Source of the DNA: Rubrivivax benzoatilyticus JA2 = ATCC BAA-35
GTDB lineage: Bacteria > Pseudomonadota > Gammaproteobacteria > Burkholderiales > Burkholderiaceae_C
Direction of reading: 5' to 3'
NCBI RefSeq assembly: GCF_000190375.1
Contig: NZ_AEWG01000143.1
Location: forward strand, 1 to 54,025
DNA length: 54,025 bases
Shown here: piece by piece, positions 27,518-35,279 of the stretch
Layout: each line of letters begins with the position of its first letter
Numbering within the stretch: the first letter of the stretch is position 1
Position numbers and translations under genes: made by a program
The notes under the pieces: model-generated
The model's database searches: none
Seen by the model: the letters and a program-made list of their open reading frames with translations, nothing else
What the model was told of the DNA's origin: nothing

Positions 27518-27558
27518 GAGTCCATCCCGCCTGTTCCTCATCCCACCACCGCCCCGCT

Positions 27559-28164
27559 ATGACCCGCCTGCTCCTCGCACTCGTCGTTCTCATCGCCGGC
27601 TGCCAGACCGCGCCTCCGCGACCCCGCCTGGTCGCGCCACCGGAGGCGACGGCGCTGTCGTTCGCTTTCGTCGATGCTCGCAGCCAACTGCGGCTGGTCA
27701 CGACGCAAGAGCAGGACTCGCTCGGCACCACGGTCTTCTTCGGCGACGACGCCTTCACGCGGCCGCCGTCGGTACTGGTCGGCAGTTGGCTGCAGGACCG
27801 TGCCGGCACCGCGCTGGCCGGCAAGAGGGTCGAACTGAAGGAGCTCAAGGTCCAGGTGTTCCAGCCAGCGGCGGGCAACAGCAGTCTCGCCTCGGGCCCG
27901 GCGCCGCTGCCGATGGCGGTGGACGCCGCCGGCTCCGGCAAGTCGGCCGTCGTCGGCAGCCTGCTGGCGCCGGTCGTCATCGACTACATCGCGCGGCGCT
28001 CGCGTTCCTCGCTCGTCTCGGCCAGGATCGAAGCGACGGTCGACGGCGTGCCGGTCGTCGGGCTGTCCCGTCAAAGCCTCACCGGCCACATCGCCGGAGA
28101 CGACATCCACCAGGTGCTCTTCGAGGCCCTCGACGACTTGTCGCGTGACGCCGGGCGTCTTTGA
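27559..28164 (+). CDS. Lipoprotein of unknown function
   Basis: 201 residues with lipobox LIAGC at residue 15 (RLLLALVVLIAGC). The mature protein is beta-rich with a conserved-looking C-terminal region (EATVDGVPVVGLSRQSLTGHIAGDD). Three base pairs separate its stop from the next lipoprotein gene, so the two are cotranscribed. No family recognised. Confidence 0.7.
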   Translation: MTRLLLALVVLIAGCQTAPPRPRLVAPPEATALSFAFVDARSQLRLVTTQEQDSLGTTVFFGDDAFTRPPSVLVGSWLQDRAGTALAGKRVELKELKVQVFQPAAGNSSLASGPAPLPMAVDAAGSGKSAVVGSLLAPVVIDYIARRSRSSLVSARIEATVDGVPVVGLSRQSLTGHIAGDDIHQVLFEALDDLSRDAGRL

Positions 28165-28167
28165 GGC

Positions 28168-28674
28168 ATGACGCAACGCCCGCTCTCGCGCCGCCATTGG
28201 CTGCTGCTCTGTTCCGCCGCACTGGCGTCCTGCGCCACCGAGTTCAAGCCCTACGTGCCGCCGGTCGACCTGCCGCTGCAGGACGCGCCGCCGGGGCAGG
28301 CCCTCGTCTACCTGCTGCGTGCGCCGCACGACTCGAAGCTCGTCCGGGTGGTCGAGGGCGATCGCCATCTGGCGACGCTGGACTCGGGTACCTACACGGT
28401 GATCCGCCTGCCGCCCGGCCGCCATCTGTTGCGCACCGTCGCCGGCCTGCCGGTGTTCGGGGAGATGGCCCCGCCGCTGGCCGTCGAGCTGGCGCCAGGC
28501 TCGCGCCGGTTCTTCGCCCTGTCCGGTGCGTCGACCCGCTTCGTCCACGGCTTGCCGCTGCCGGAACTGGAGACGGCGCCGGGTAGCCGCCGCTGGACGG
28601 AGGTCACCGAACTCGACGCGCAGGGCCTGATGTCGATCGGCCGGCTGGTGATGCCCGAGGCCGGCGCGCTGTGA
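28168..28674 (+). CDS. DUF2846-like lipoprotein
   Basis: 168 residues. RRHWLLLCSAALASCAT gives a lipobox (LASC). QALVYLLRAPHD, LDSGTYTVIRLPPGRHLLRT and GSRRFFALSG are the typical beta strands of DUF2846 proteins (VYxxRP ... G-x-Y ... PGxH). Cotranscribed with the upstream lipoprotein (3-bp gap). Its last 13 codons are repeated at 31784-31829, a sign of past duplication. Confidence 0.75.
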   Translation: MTQRPLSRRHWLLLCSAALASCATEFKPYVPPVDLPLQDAPPGQALVYLLRAPHDSKLVRVVEGDRHLATLDSGTYTVIRLPPGRHLLRTVAGLPVFGEMAPPLAVELAPGSRRFFALSGASTRFVHGLPLPELETAPGSRRWTEVTELDAQGLMSIGRLVMPEAGAL

Positions 28675-28727
28675 GCTCCCGCACGTCGGATCGTGGGCGT
28701 TGAACCGACAGGAAGCTCCGGCTGCAC

Positions 28728-29492
28728 CTACGTCCGGTTGATCGAAACCCCGCCGTCCACCAGCATCGCCGCCCCGGTCATGAACGACGACGCTTCGGAG
28801 GCCAGGAAAAGCGCGCTCTGCGCCAGTTCCTCCGGGCTGGCCAGTCGTTTCAGCGCATGGAGGTCGGCGACCCAGCGCAGTTGCTCGGGTGTCGAACTCA
28901 TCTGGCGCCCCATCGCGGTGTCGGTGCCGCCCGGGAGCAGCGCGTTGACGCGGATGCCGACCGGGCCGAGTTCTGCGGCCAGCGCCTGGGTCAGCCCGAC
29001 GATGCCCGCCTTGCTGGCGGCATAAGCGGCAACGCCCGGGAAGCCGACGGTGTGGCCGACGAAGGTCGACGTGAAGACGATGCTGCCGGCGCCACGTTGC
29101 TTCATCGCGCGGATCTGGTGCTTGGCGCCGAAGAACGCGCCCGTCAGGTTGGTCTCCAGGGTCTGGCGCCAGCCCTCTGCCGAGACGATGTCGCTCGGCC
29201 CCATCTCGCCCAGCGTGCCGGCGTTGTTGAAGGCGATGTCCAGACCGCCGAAACGCTCCTCCGCCAGGGCGACCAGGCTTTCCGCGAAGCCTTCGTCACT
29301 CGCGTCGCCGGCGAGATACTCGGCGCGTCCGCCGCGGCTGCTGATTTCCTTCGACACCCAGTCCAATTCGTGGCGGCGCCGTGCCCCCAGGACGACGGCC
29401 GCCCCGCAGGATGCGAACAACAACGCCGTCGCGCGCCCGATCCCGGAACTGGCGCCCACGACGATCGCCACCTTGCCGTTCAAGTCATGCAT
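28728..29492 (-). CDS. Short-chain dehydrogenase/reductase
   Basis: 254 residues from ATG 29492. The nucleotide-binding VVGASSGIGRATALL, the NNAG structural motif (AFNNAGTLGE), the catalytic Ser (FTSTFVG region) and YAASK (about residue 155) are all intact. R/H after the second strand (GARRRHELDW) favours NADP(H). The substrate cannot be told. It is encoded opposite to its neighbours and stands alone. Confidence 0.88.
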   Translation of the reverse strand: MHDLNGKVAIVVGASSGIGRATALLFASCGAAVVLGARRRHELDWVSKEISSRGGRAEYLAGDASDEGFAESLVALAEERFGGLDIAFNNAGTLGEMGPSDIVSAEGWRQTLETNLTGAFFGAKHQIRAMKQRGAGSIVFTSTFVGHTVGFPGVAAYAASKAGIVGLTQALAAELGPVGIRVNALLPGGTDTAMGRQMSSTPEQLRWVADLHALKRLASPEELAQSALFLASEASSFMTGAAMLVDGGVSINRT

Positions 29493-29873
29493 CGGTCTGC
29501 TCCTGCAAAAAGTGGCTTGCAGTCTGGTCGTGGCTCGACGCGGCGTCGCGCCGGAATCGGACATGCAATTCGGTGAGCTGTCCGTGATGCTCGGACGGGA
29601 GCAGGTCGGCGGCGCTGCACCGGAATAGCCGATCTACTGGTCGTCGGCGCGGCGGCAACGGTTATTCCGCCGGAGTTCGTGAACATGACGGACGCGCTTG
29701 CCGCTGCGGTGCCGCCTCGATAGGCTGCTGGGACATTTGACGCCGAGGGCGGCGCGTCAGGTTGCAAGCCACTGCACAGTGGCGGTCTTCTGCGCTTCGT
29801 GGCGCCGCGCACTTTTCAACTGCTTCCTCGGTCGCCTGACATTCCCCATCATCAGAGCAAGGCTGGCCGTTTC
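29493..29873. other. Divergent intergenic region, nothing specific seen
   Basis: About 380 bases between the SDR gene (minus) and the Tat-type lipoprotein (plus). Only very short reading frames and no clear promoter or repeat. Composition is slightly lower in GC than average. It may hold promoters for both flanking genes. Confidence 0.45.
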
Positions 29874-30494
29874 ATGATCAATCGTCGTTGCTTCCTGGGT
29901 GCTTCGCTGGGTGTTTCCGCATTGGCGGCGGGGTGCGACTCGCTGCCCCTGCAAGGCGAGAAGGAGGCGGTCATCACGCCCGGCAAGGGTTGGCTGTTCT
30001 TTTCCCTCACGGCTTCCGAAGGCAAGCCCACGATCAGTACGTGGTTCTATTTCCGCAAGAAGGGCGATGAAGCGTCGCAGCGCTTGAAGTCGAACGATGT
30101 CGCGTTTTTCGTCAGGGACGATGACTTTCCCGAGCTTCCGGATCGACTCGGGCGCGCGCAGGCGTTGATGCTCGAGCCGGGGGAGTACGAGATGTTCACC
30201 TGGACGATCTATATTCCAGCGGTGGGAGGCTATGGCTATATTTCGCCGCGAGAAAAACTGCCAGTCTTGACCTTCACCGTCGAAGCGGACAGGGCGACGT
30301 ACATCGGTGCGCTGCATATCGAGACGCTGATGGGGAAGAATATTTTTGGCTTGGCGATCCCCGGTGGCGGGCTGCCGGAATGCTCGGACCAGTTCGAGCG
30401 TGACCTCGGAATCATTCGCCGGAAGAATCCTGGCCTGGCTGCGCTGCCGGTGGACAAGCAGGTGCTGAATATCGGCGCCTGGACCAGGAACTGA
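29874..30494 (+). CDS. Lipoprotein with twin-arginine-like signal, unknown function
   Basis: 206 residues from ATG 29874. NRRCFLGASLGVSALAAGC joins a twin-arginine motif (RRxFLG) to a lipobox (LAAGC), so it may be exported folded. The mature domain (GKGWLFFSLTASEG; STWFYFRKKGD; ALMLEPGEYEMFTWTIY) has the Gly-Glu-Tyr turn also seen in DUF2846-like lipoproteins, suggesting a distant relation to the gene at 28168. Less GC-biased codons than its right neighbours. Confidence 0.65.
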   Translation: MINRRCFLGASLGVSALAAGCDSLPLQGEKEAVITPGKGWLFFSLTASEGKPTISTWFYFRKKGDEASQRLKSNDVAFFVRDDDFPELPDRLGRAQALMLEPGEYEMFTWTIYIPAVGGYGYISPREKLPVLTFTVEADRATYIGALHIETLMGKNIFGLAIPGGGLPECSDQFERDLGIIRRKNPGLAALPVDKQVLNIGAWTRN

Positions 30495-30609
30495 CCTGCA
30501 ACGACATTTCCGCGCTCTCGGTGGTCGAGGCAATCTTGATCGTTCGCTGTCGTGCGAACCGTCGCCAGTGCCCGGGGGCCCCTGGGCTGGCGCCAGCGAC
30601 ACCTGCACG

Positions 30610-30993
30610 ATGACCGCGCGCACCCCGGCCCGTGGCTCCCTCCGCCAGCAGGCTCGCACCGTCGCCTTGCTGCTCCTGGCGGTGTTGGCCGTTGCCGGCT
30701 GTGTCACCGACCCGTCTCGCCGGCCGGTGCCCGAGACGGTGACTGTCGACCCGGACAACCCGAAGCGGGTGCGGTTCGTGGTGCATGGCGACCCTGGCTT
30801 GAAGAAGTACCCCGCGATCCAGGCGCTGCCTCTTGCGGCCAGCGAGCGAATCCGCGAAGGCATGCGCCGCCATGCGGCGGATCTTCTGGCGGAGCGCGGT
30901 TGGTGCCCGCACGGTTTCACGGGCCCCGACATCGTCCGGGCCTACGAGTACGCACGGCTGACCAGCCATTTCTTCGTGGAGTGCACGGAATGA
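30610..30993 (+). CDS. Small lipoprotein, unknown function
   Basis: 127 residues from ATG 30610 with lipobox VAGC (LLLAVLAVAGC). The mature part is short and contains Cys in RGWCPHGFTG and FFVECTE, possibly a disulfide. The stop overlaps the start of the next lipoprotein gene by 4 bp (ATGA), so the two are a coupled pair. No family recognised. Confidence 0.65.
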   Translation: MTARTPARGSLRQQARTVALLLLAVLAVAGCVTDPSRRPVPETVTVDPDNPKRVRFVVHGDPGLKKYPAIQALPLAASERIREGMRRHAADLLAERGWCPHGFTGPDIVRAYEYARLTSHFFVECTE

Positions 30994-31766
30994 ACCGCGA
31001 GGGCTCCCCGCAGCCGCACCCTGCCGGCGCCACGCACTCGCGAGGGCGGCCGTGGCCTTGCGGCGCGCTGCTGCTTGCTGTGCTGTTGCAAGGCTGCGCC
31101 AACTGCCACGACGCGCGCGTGCTGCGCGTGGAACCGGTCGGCACGGTGTCGCCTGCCGTGACGGCCCTGCAGCCGCAGCCCTACTTCCTGAACCTGCAAC
31201 TCGAGCCCGAAGCGGAGATCCATCTCTCCCGGTGCCCTGGAGAGCCCTTCGGAACCCTTTGCATGACCGTTCTGGCGCCCGAGGGGCGGCGGCTGCAGCT
31301 GCAGCGCGCCGAGCTGCCCTATGTCTCCGAGGCCGCGCCCGGTCAGGCTGGAACGCTGGCGTTGTCGGAGGCCTCGTACCAGGTCTTCTGCCTCGACAAG
31401 GCCAACGGCGAGCGCCGCTGCAGCTCGTCCGAAGACATGCCGACGGCGGGGGCTTCCCGGGTCCGGCTGTACGGCATGGCCTACATCGGCGGCGAGCACT
31501 TTGAGGTCTTCAAGTACTCCTTCGCGCCCACGTCACCGTTCGTGGGTGCGGCCGACAGGAGCGGGCCTGACTTCCTGCGCCTGTTCGTCAAGACCGAGAA
31601 CTGGCGGCAGTACGTCTTCGTCATCGTCGGCGAGCCGTTCGCCGTGGCCGATCCCCTCGTGCTCTCGCTTCCCGGCCTCCGCATCGACGACCGCCTGATC
31701 CCGTTGCCGCGTGTGCGCGCCGCCGCCGCGACCGAGCAGGTCTGCAGCGTGCGCCAACTGATGTGA
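30990..31766 (+). CDS. Lipoprotein, unknown function
   Basis: 258 residues from ATG 30990. The n-region is long and Pro/His-rich, then GALLLAVLLQGC forms the lipobox. The mature protein has six further Cys (NCHD, SRCPGE, GTLCMT, VFCLDK, RRCSSS, QVCSVR), enough for three disulfides. The ATG overlaps the previous stop. It is not a cytochrome since no CxxCH is present. Function unknown. Confidence 0.65.
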   Translation: MNREGSPQPHPAGATHSRGRPWPCGALLLAVLLQGCANCHDARVLRVEPVGTVSPAVTALQPQPYFLNLQLEPEAEIHLSRCPGEPFGTLCMTVLAPEGRRLQLQRAELPYVSEAAPGQAGTLALSEASYQVFCLDKANGERRCSSSEDMPTAGASRVRLYGMAYIGGEHFEVFKYSFAPTSPFVGAADRSGPDFLRLFVKTENWRQYVFVIVGEPFAVADPLVLSLPGLRIDDRLIPLPRVRAAAATEQVCSVRQLM

Positions 31767-31783
31767 TCGCCCGGTCATCCGCC

Positions 31784-31829
31784 GATCGGCCCGCCGGTGA
31801 TGCCCGAGCCCGGCGCGCCGTGAGCCCCG
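31784..31829 (+). repeat. Relic of a duplicated DUF2846-like gene tail
   Basis: About 46 bp nearly identical to 28635-28680, the last codons and stop of the DUF2846-like lipoprotein gene. Read in the same frame it would give IGPPVMPEPGAP and stop. No upstream part of that gene is present, so this is a leftover of a lost or rearranged copy. Confidence 0.65.
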
Positions 31830-31854
31830 GCTCCTCAACCCTGGAGTCCTGACG

Positions 31855-32460
31855 ATGCACGTCGCCGTCCTGCTCTACCCCGGCTGCATCTTCTTCGAGA
31901 TCGCCCTGGCCGCCGAGACGCTGGCCGGGCGCTGCACGCTGAGCTACTACACGCCTGACGGCGAGCCGCACCGCGCGTCGAACGGCGCCACGCTCGTGCC
32001 GGCGGGTGACCTGTCGGCCTTGAAGTCGGCCGCGCTGCAGGCCGTGCTGGTGCCGGGCGGCGACCCGCGCTCGCTGATGCTGCCGGTGCCGCGCGCCAGC
32101 GAGGCCTTGCGTGCGCAGGCCGCCACCGGTGCGCTCGTCGCCGGCATCTGCGCCGGCAACCTGGTGATGGCCGGCGCCGGGCTGCTGGTCGGGCGCCGCG
32201 GCACGCACAACTACACCGCCGAACACGCGCCGCCCGCGAAGGTCGCCGCGACGCGCCACTTCTGGGACGGCATGCAGTTCGTGCGTGCCGACCTCGTGCA
32301 GGACGGCCGGCTGATCACCGCCCAGCCCTGGGCCTACCGCCAATACGCGGCCGCGGTGGCGCGCACGCTGGGCGTGCTGGACGAGCGGGAGGCCCGGGAC
32401 CTGGAGACCTACGTCACGCGCCGCTCCTGCGGCGACGGCCCCGGCCCGGCCGAGGCTTGA
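31855..32460 (+). CDS. DJ-1/PfpI family protein
   Basis: 201 residues. HVAVLLYPGCIFFEIALAAETL is the family start with the conserved Glu (FFEIALA), and AGICAGNLVMAGAGLL carries the nucleophilic Cys at the elbow. THNYTAEH and the later HFWDG give possible third residues. This is the AraC-regulator-like DJ-1 subtype without the DNA-binding domain. Members are glyoxalases, amidases or chaperones; the activity here is unknown. TCCTGACGATG gives a weak start site. Confidence 0.82.
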   Translation: MHVAVLLYPGCIFFEIALAAETLAGRCTLSYYTPDGEPHRASNGATLVPAGDLSALKSAALQAVLVPGGDPRSLMLPVPRASEALRAQAATGALVAGICAGNLVMAGAGLLVGRRGTHNYTAEHAPPAKVAATRHFWDGMQFVRADLVQDGRLITAQPWAYRQYAAAVARTLGVLDEREARDLETYVTRRSCGDGPGPAEA

Positions 32461-32601
32461 GGCCGACGCGCCTGCCGCCAGGCCCCGCGATGCTCGGCCG
32501 CCCGGATGAACCCGTGCGGCCAGGGCGCTTGGACGCCCGGGCCGCGCCGTCTTAGCCTCCGGGCGCCGGCCGCTTCTCCGGCCGGCCCCTCAGGAGCCCG
32601 C

Positions 32602-32922
32602 ATGATCGTCACCACCACCCCCAGCGTCGAAGGCCGCAAGATCAGCCGCTACTGCGGCATCGTCACCGGCGAAGCCATCCTCGGCGCCAACGTCTTCAAG
32701 GACTTGTTCGCCGGCATCCGCGACATCGTCGGCGGGCGCTCGGCCACCTACGAGCGCGAGCTGCAGCGCGCCCGCGACATCGCGCTGGCCGAGCTGGAGG
32801 AGCGCGCCCGCGCCGCCGGCGCCAACGCCGTCGTCGGCATCGACCTCGACTACGAGGTGCTCGGCCAGGGCAACGGCATGCTGATGGTCTCGGCCAGCGG
32901 CACGGCGGTGGTGCTGGAGTAG
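32602..32922 (+). CDS. YbjQ (UPF0145) family heavy-metal-binding-like protein
   Basis: 106 residues, the normal length. [56 protein letters not shown] and [18 protein letters not shown] are the family blocks. The protein forms a small pentameric beta barrel; no reaction is known. CAGGAGCC lies 8 bp before ATG 32602. Confidence 0.92.
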   Translation: MIVTTTPSVEGRKISRYCGIVTGEAILGANVFKDLFAGIRDIVGGRSATYERELQRARDIALAELEERARAAGANAVVGIDLDYEVLGQGNGMLMVSASGTAVVLE

Positions 32923-33041
32923 CCGCAGCCACGTCCGCGGGCTGCCTGCCGTGCCGGCGGCGCGGCGTCAGCGGCCCCGGCGCGGCAGGCCGCGGCGACA
33001 ATGAAGCGCCACTCCCCGCCCTGACCGCCGGAGGCCCCCCG

Positions 33042-33446
33042 ATGCAGCGCTACGACCCCGACTTCGCCCCCGACCCCGCGCATTGGCTCGAACTGGACGA
33101 AGGCGCGCGCATCGAGCTGGCCGAGCAGCACCACCGCAAGGCCGGCATCCCGCTGCCCAACGTGCGCGCGCACGCGGTGTTCCACGCGATCGTCGAGAAC
33201 CAGGTGGCGCTCGGCGTGCCCGCGGTCGTCGACGCCGTCTCGCGGCTGGTGGGGCAGGGTTTGGGCCGCCACGAGGCGGTGCACGCCGTCTGTTCGGCGC
33301 TGGCCGAGCACTTCTTCGAGCTGATGCAAAGCCGCGGCGGCCAGCTCGCCGCCGCGTCGCAGGCGCGTTATGACGCCGCGCTGGCGCGTCTGGACGCCGA
33401 CGAATGGCGCCAGCGCCAGGGTCTGCCGGGCTCGCCCGCCCGCTGA
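33042..33446 (+). CDS. Small conserved-type protein with HAxxHxxVExQ motif
   Basis: 134 residues, soluble and helical. VRAHAVFHAIVENQVALG and LGRHEAVHAVCSALAEHFFEL each carry spaced His/Glu that could bind metal (HAxxHxxVExQ and RHExxHAxxxxLAxxF). I recall this pattern in small proteobacterial proteins of unknown role but cannot name the family safely. It sits 37 bp before the acetyltransferase-HAD gene and may share its transcript. Confidence 0.65.
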   Translation: MQRYDPDFAPDPAHWLELDEGARIELAEQHHRKAGIPLPNVRAHAVFHAIVENQVALGVPAVVDAVSRLVGQGLGRHEAVHAVCSALAEHFFELMQSRGGQLAAASQARYDAALARLDADEWRQRQGLPGSPAR

Positions 33447-33483
33447 CAGCCGTCCGGCGCGCCGCCGCCCACATCCATCGCCG

Positions 33484-34476
33484 ATGAAGATCGACCCCGT
33501 CACCACCTTGCCTGCTCCCGCCTGGCTGCAGCTGCGCCAGGCCCTGTGGCCCGACGCCGACGCAGCCGGGCACCTGCACGAGATGCAGTCGCAGCTCGCC
33601 GAGCCCGGGCGCTACTCGCAGTTCCTGGCCCGTGACGACGACGGCGCCGCGCTCGGCCTGGCCGAGGCCTCGATCCGGCGCGACTACGTCAACGGCACCG
33701 ACACGAGCCCGGTCGGCTTCCTCGAGGGCCTGTACGTCGTGCCCCAGGCGCGCCGGCAGGGCGTGTCGCGCGCGCTGGTCGGCGCCGTCGCCGCCTGGGC
33801 GCGCGGCCGCGGCTGCGCCGAGCTGGCGTCGGACACGGCGCTCGACAACCTCGCCGGCCAGGCGCTGCACGAGCGCCTGGGTTTCGAGGAGACCGAGCGT
33901 GTGGTCTTCTACCGCCGCTCGCTGGCCGGGCTGCCGGCGGTGGCGGCCGTCGCCGGCGAAGACGCGCCCAACCCGCTGCACGAGGTGCAGGCCGTGTGTT
34001 TCGACTGGGGCGGCACGCTGATGTCGGAGCAGGGCCCCGAAGACACGCCGATGGGGCTGTGGCCGCAGGTGCAGGCGCTGCCCGGCGCCGCCGAGGCGCT
34101 GGCGCTGCTGGCCGGGCGGCTGCCGCTGGCCATCGCCACCAACGCCACCGTGTCGCGCCGGCCGATGATCGAGCTGGCGCTGCGCCGCGTCGGCCTCGGA
34201 CGCCACTTCGCCGACGTCTTCTGCTTCACCGAACTCGGCCACCGCAAGAACGAACCCGAGTTCTGGGACGCCGTCGAGCGCCGCCTGGGCGTGCCGCGCT
34301 CGCGCATCGCGATGGTCGGCGACTCGCTGGAGCACGACGTGCGGGCGCCGCGGCGCTTCGGCGTGCAGACGGTGTGGCTGAACCCGGCCGGCGCCGCGCC
34401 GTCCGACGGCGACGACGACGTGCCGGTCGTCGCCGACCTGCCGGCGTTCGCGCGCTGGGTGATCCGGGCGTCCTGA
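33484..34476 (+). CDS. AAC(6')-I-like aminoglycoside acetyltransferase fused to a HAD-superfamily domain
   Basis: 330 residues in two parts. Residues 1-150 match the AAC(6')-I type enzymes of the GNAT fold: WLQLRQALWPD, HLHEMQSQLA, FLARDDDG, AEASIRRDYVNG, VGFLEGLYVVPQARRQGVSRAL (acetyl-CoA loop RRQGVS), ELASDTALDN and LGFEETERVVFYRRSL. Residues 165-330 form a HAD domain: motif I CFDWGGTLM, motif II ATNATVS, Lys in GHRKNEPEFW, motif IV MVGDSLEHDV. The second motif I Asp is Gly (DWGGT), so phosphatase activity may be altered or absent. Family enzymes acetylate the 6' amine of aminoglycosides. Whether resistance results is unknown. No stop or frameshift separates the parts, so the fusion is real in this sequence. 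Confidence 0.85.
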   Translation: MKIDPVTTLPAPAWLQLRQALWPDADAAGHLHEMQSQLAEPGRYSQFLARDDDGAALGLAEASIRRDYVNGTDTSPVGFLEGLYVVPQARRQGVSRALVGAVAAWARGRGCAELASDTALDNLAGQALHERLGFEETERVVFYRRSLAGLPAVAAVAGEDAPNPLHEVQAVCFDWGGTLMSEQGPEDTPMGLWPQVQALPGAAEALALLAGRLPLAIATNATVSRRPMIELALRRVGLGRHFADVFCFTELGHRKNEPEFWDAVERRLGVPRSRIAMVGDSLEHDVRAPRRFGVQTVWLNPAGAAPSDGDDDVPVVADLPAFARWVIRAS

Positions 34477-34487
34477 GCTGCGGCGGG

Positions 34488-34892
34488 CTAGCCTGCGAAC
34501 GGGTTGAACACCGGCACGCCCAGCGCGTCGAAGTCGGCGACGTTGCGTGTCGCCACCGTCAGGCCGTGCACCTGGGCGGTCGACGCGATCATCGCGTCTT
34601 CGTACAGCGTGTTCGAGCGCCGGTGCATCAGCCGCGCCCAGGCGCGGAAGGTCCTGGCGTCCATCGGCAGCACCTGGAACGAGGCCGCGATCATCTCCAG
34701 CCAGGCCTCGATCTCCGCGGCCTTGGCGGCGTCCTGCTCGCGCGTCAGCTCGATGCCGGCCTGGATCTCGCCGATCGTCACCGCCGACAGATGCACCTGG
34801 GCTTCGTCCAGCCCGCGCAGCCAGGCCAGCACGGCGCCGTGCGGCCTGGGCTTGCGCAACTCCGAGACGACGTTGGTGTCGAGCAGGTACAT
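34488..34892 (-). CDS. PIN-domain toxin (VapC/FitB type)
   Basis: 134 residues. MYLLDTNVVSELRK gives the first catalytic Asp, SAVTIGEIQAGIEL the conserved Glu, NTLYEDAMIASTAQVHG and TRNVADFDALG the remaining acidic residues: the four-residue PIN active site is complete. FitB/VapC toxins are ribonucleases cleaving specific RNAs. It begins 5 bp after the antitoxin gene. The ATG at 34892 is inside the transcript downstream of the antitoxin, as normal. Confidence 0.92.
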   Translation of the reverse strand: MYLLDTNVVSELRKPRPHGAVLAWLRGLDEAQVHLSAVTIGEIQAGIELTREQDAAKAAEIEAWLEMIAASFQVLPMDARTFRAWARLMHRRSNTLYEDAMIASTAQVHGLTVATRNVADFDALGVPVFNPFAG

Positions 34893-34897
34893 CGCCG

Positions 34898-35155
34898 TCA
34901 GCGCGCGGCGCTCGGCGTGCGGCGGCGGGCCGCGCCGCGGCTGGGCAGCAGCAGATCGCCGCGAGCCTCGTCGCACAGCAGCAGCTCCTTCAAGGACGGG
35001 CGTGCGCCCGCCTGCAGCCGCCGCCATTCCTGCACCGGCACCAGCACCGCCGCTTCGGCACCGCGTTTGGTCACCATCTGCGGGCCTTCGGCCAGGCAGG
35101 TTTCGAGGAACTCGCTGAAGCGTGCCTTGGCGTCCTGGACCGGCCAGTGCTTCAT
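34898..35155 (-). CDS. Phd/YefM-type antitoxin
   Basis: 85 residues from ATG 35155: MKHWPVQDAKARFSEFLETC and GPQMVTKRGAEAAVLVPVQEWRRL are the Phd/YefM DNA-binding domain; the Leu-rich and basic C-terminus (LKELLLCDEAR ... PSRGAARRR) should neutralise the toxin. It is the first gene of the toxin-antitoxin pair and probably represses its own promoter with the toxin. Confidence 0.9.
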   Translation of the reverse strand: MKHWPVQDAKARFSEFLETCLAEGPQMVTKRGAEAAVLVPVQEWRRLQAGARPSLKELLLCDEARGDLLLPSRGAARRRTPSAAR

Positions 35156-35170
35156 GGTCGACTCCTTCAA

Positions 35171-35188
35171 ACCAGTGTGCTGACCAGT
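35171..35188 (-). promoter_or_regulatory. Direct-repeat operator of the PIN/Phd pair
   Basis: ACCAGT occurs at 35171-35176 and 35183-35188, twelve base pairs apart, so on the minus strand two ACTGGT half-sites lie on one face of the helix. They end 16 bp before the antitoxin ATG. A Phd-type autoregulatory site is likely; the match is structural, not to a known consensus. Confidence 0.4.
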
Positions 35189-35279
35189 TTAGCGGCTGTG
35201 GCAAGCTTCAATGACTCACCTGTCGCCGCCCCTGCACCGCTCGATTTCTCCCCGCCCCATCGCGGGCAAGACCGGGTTG

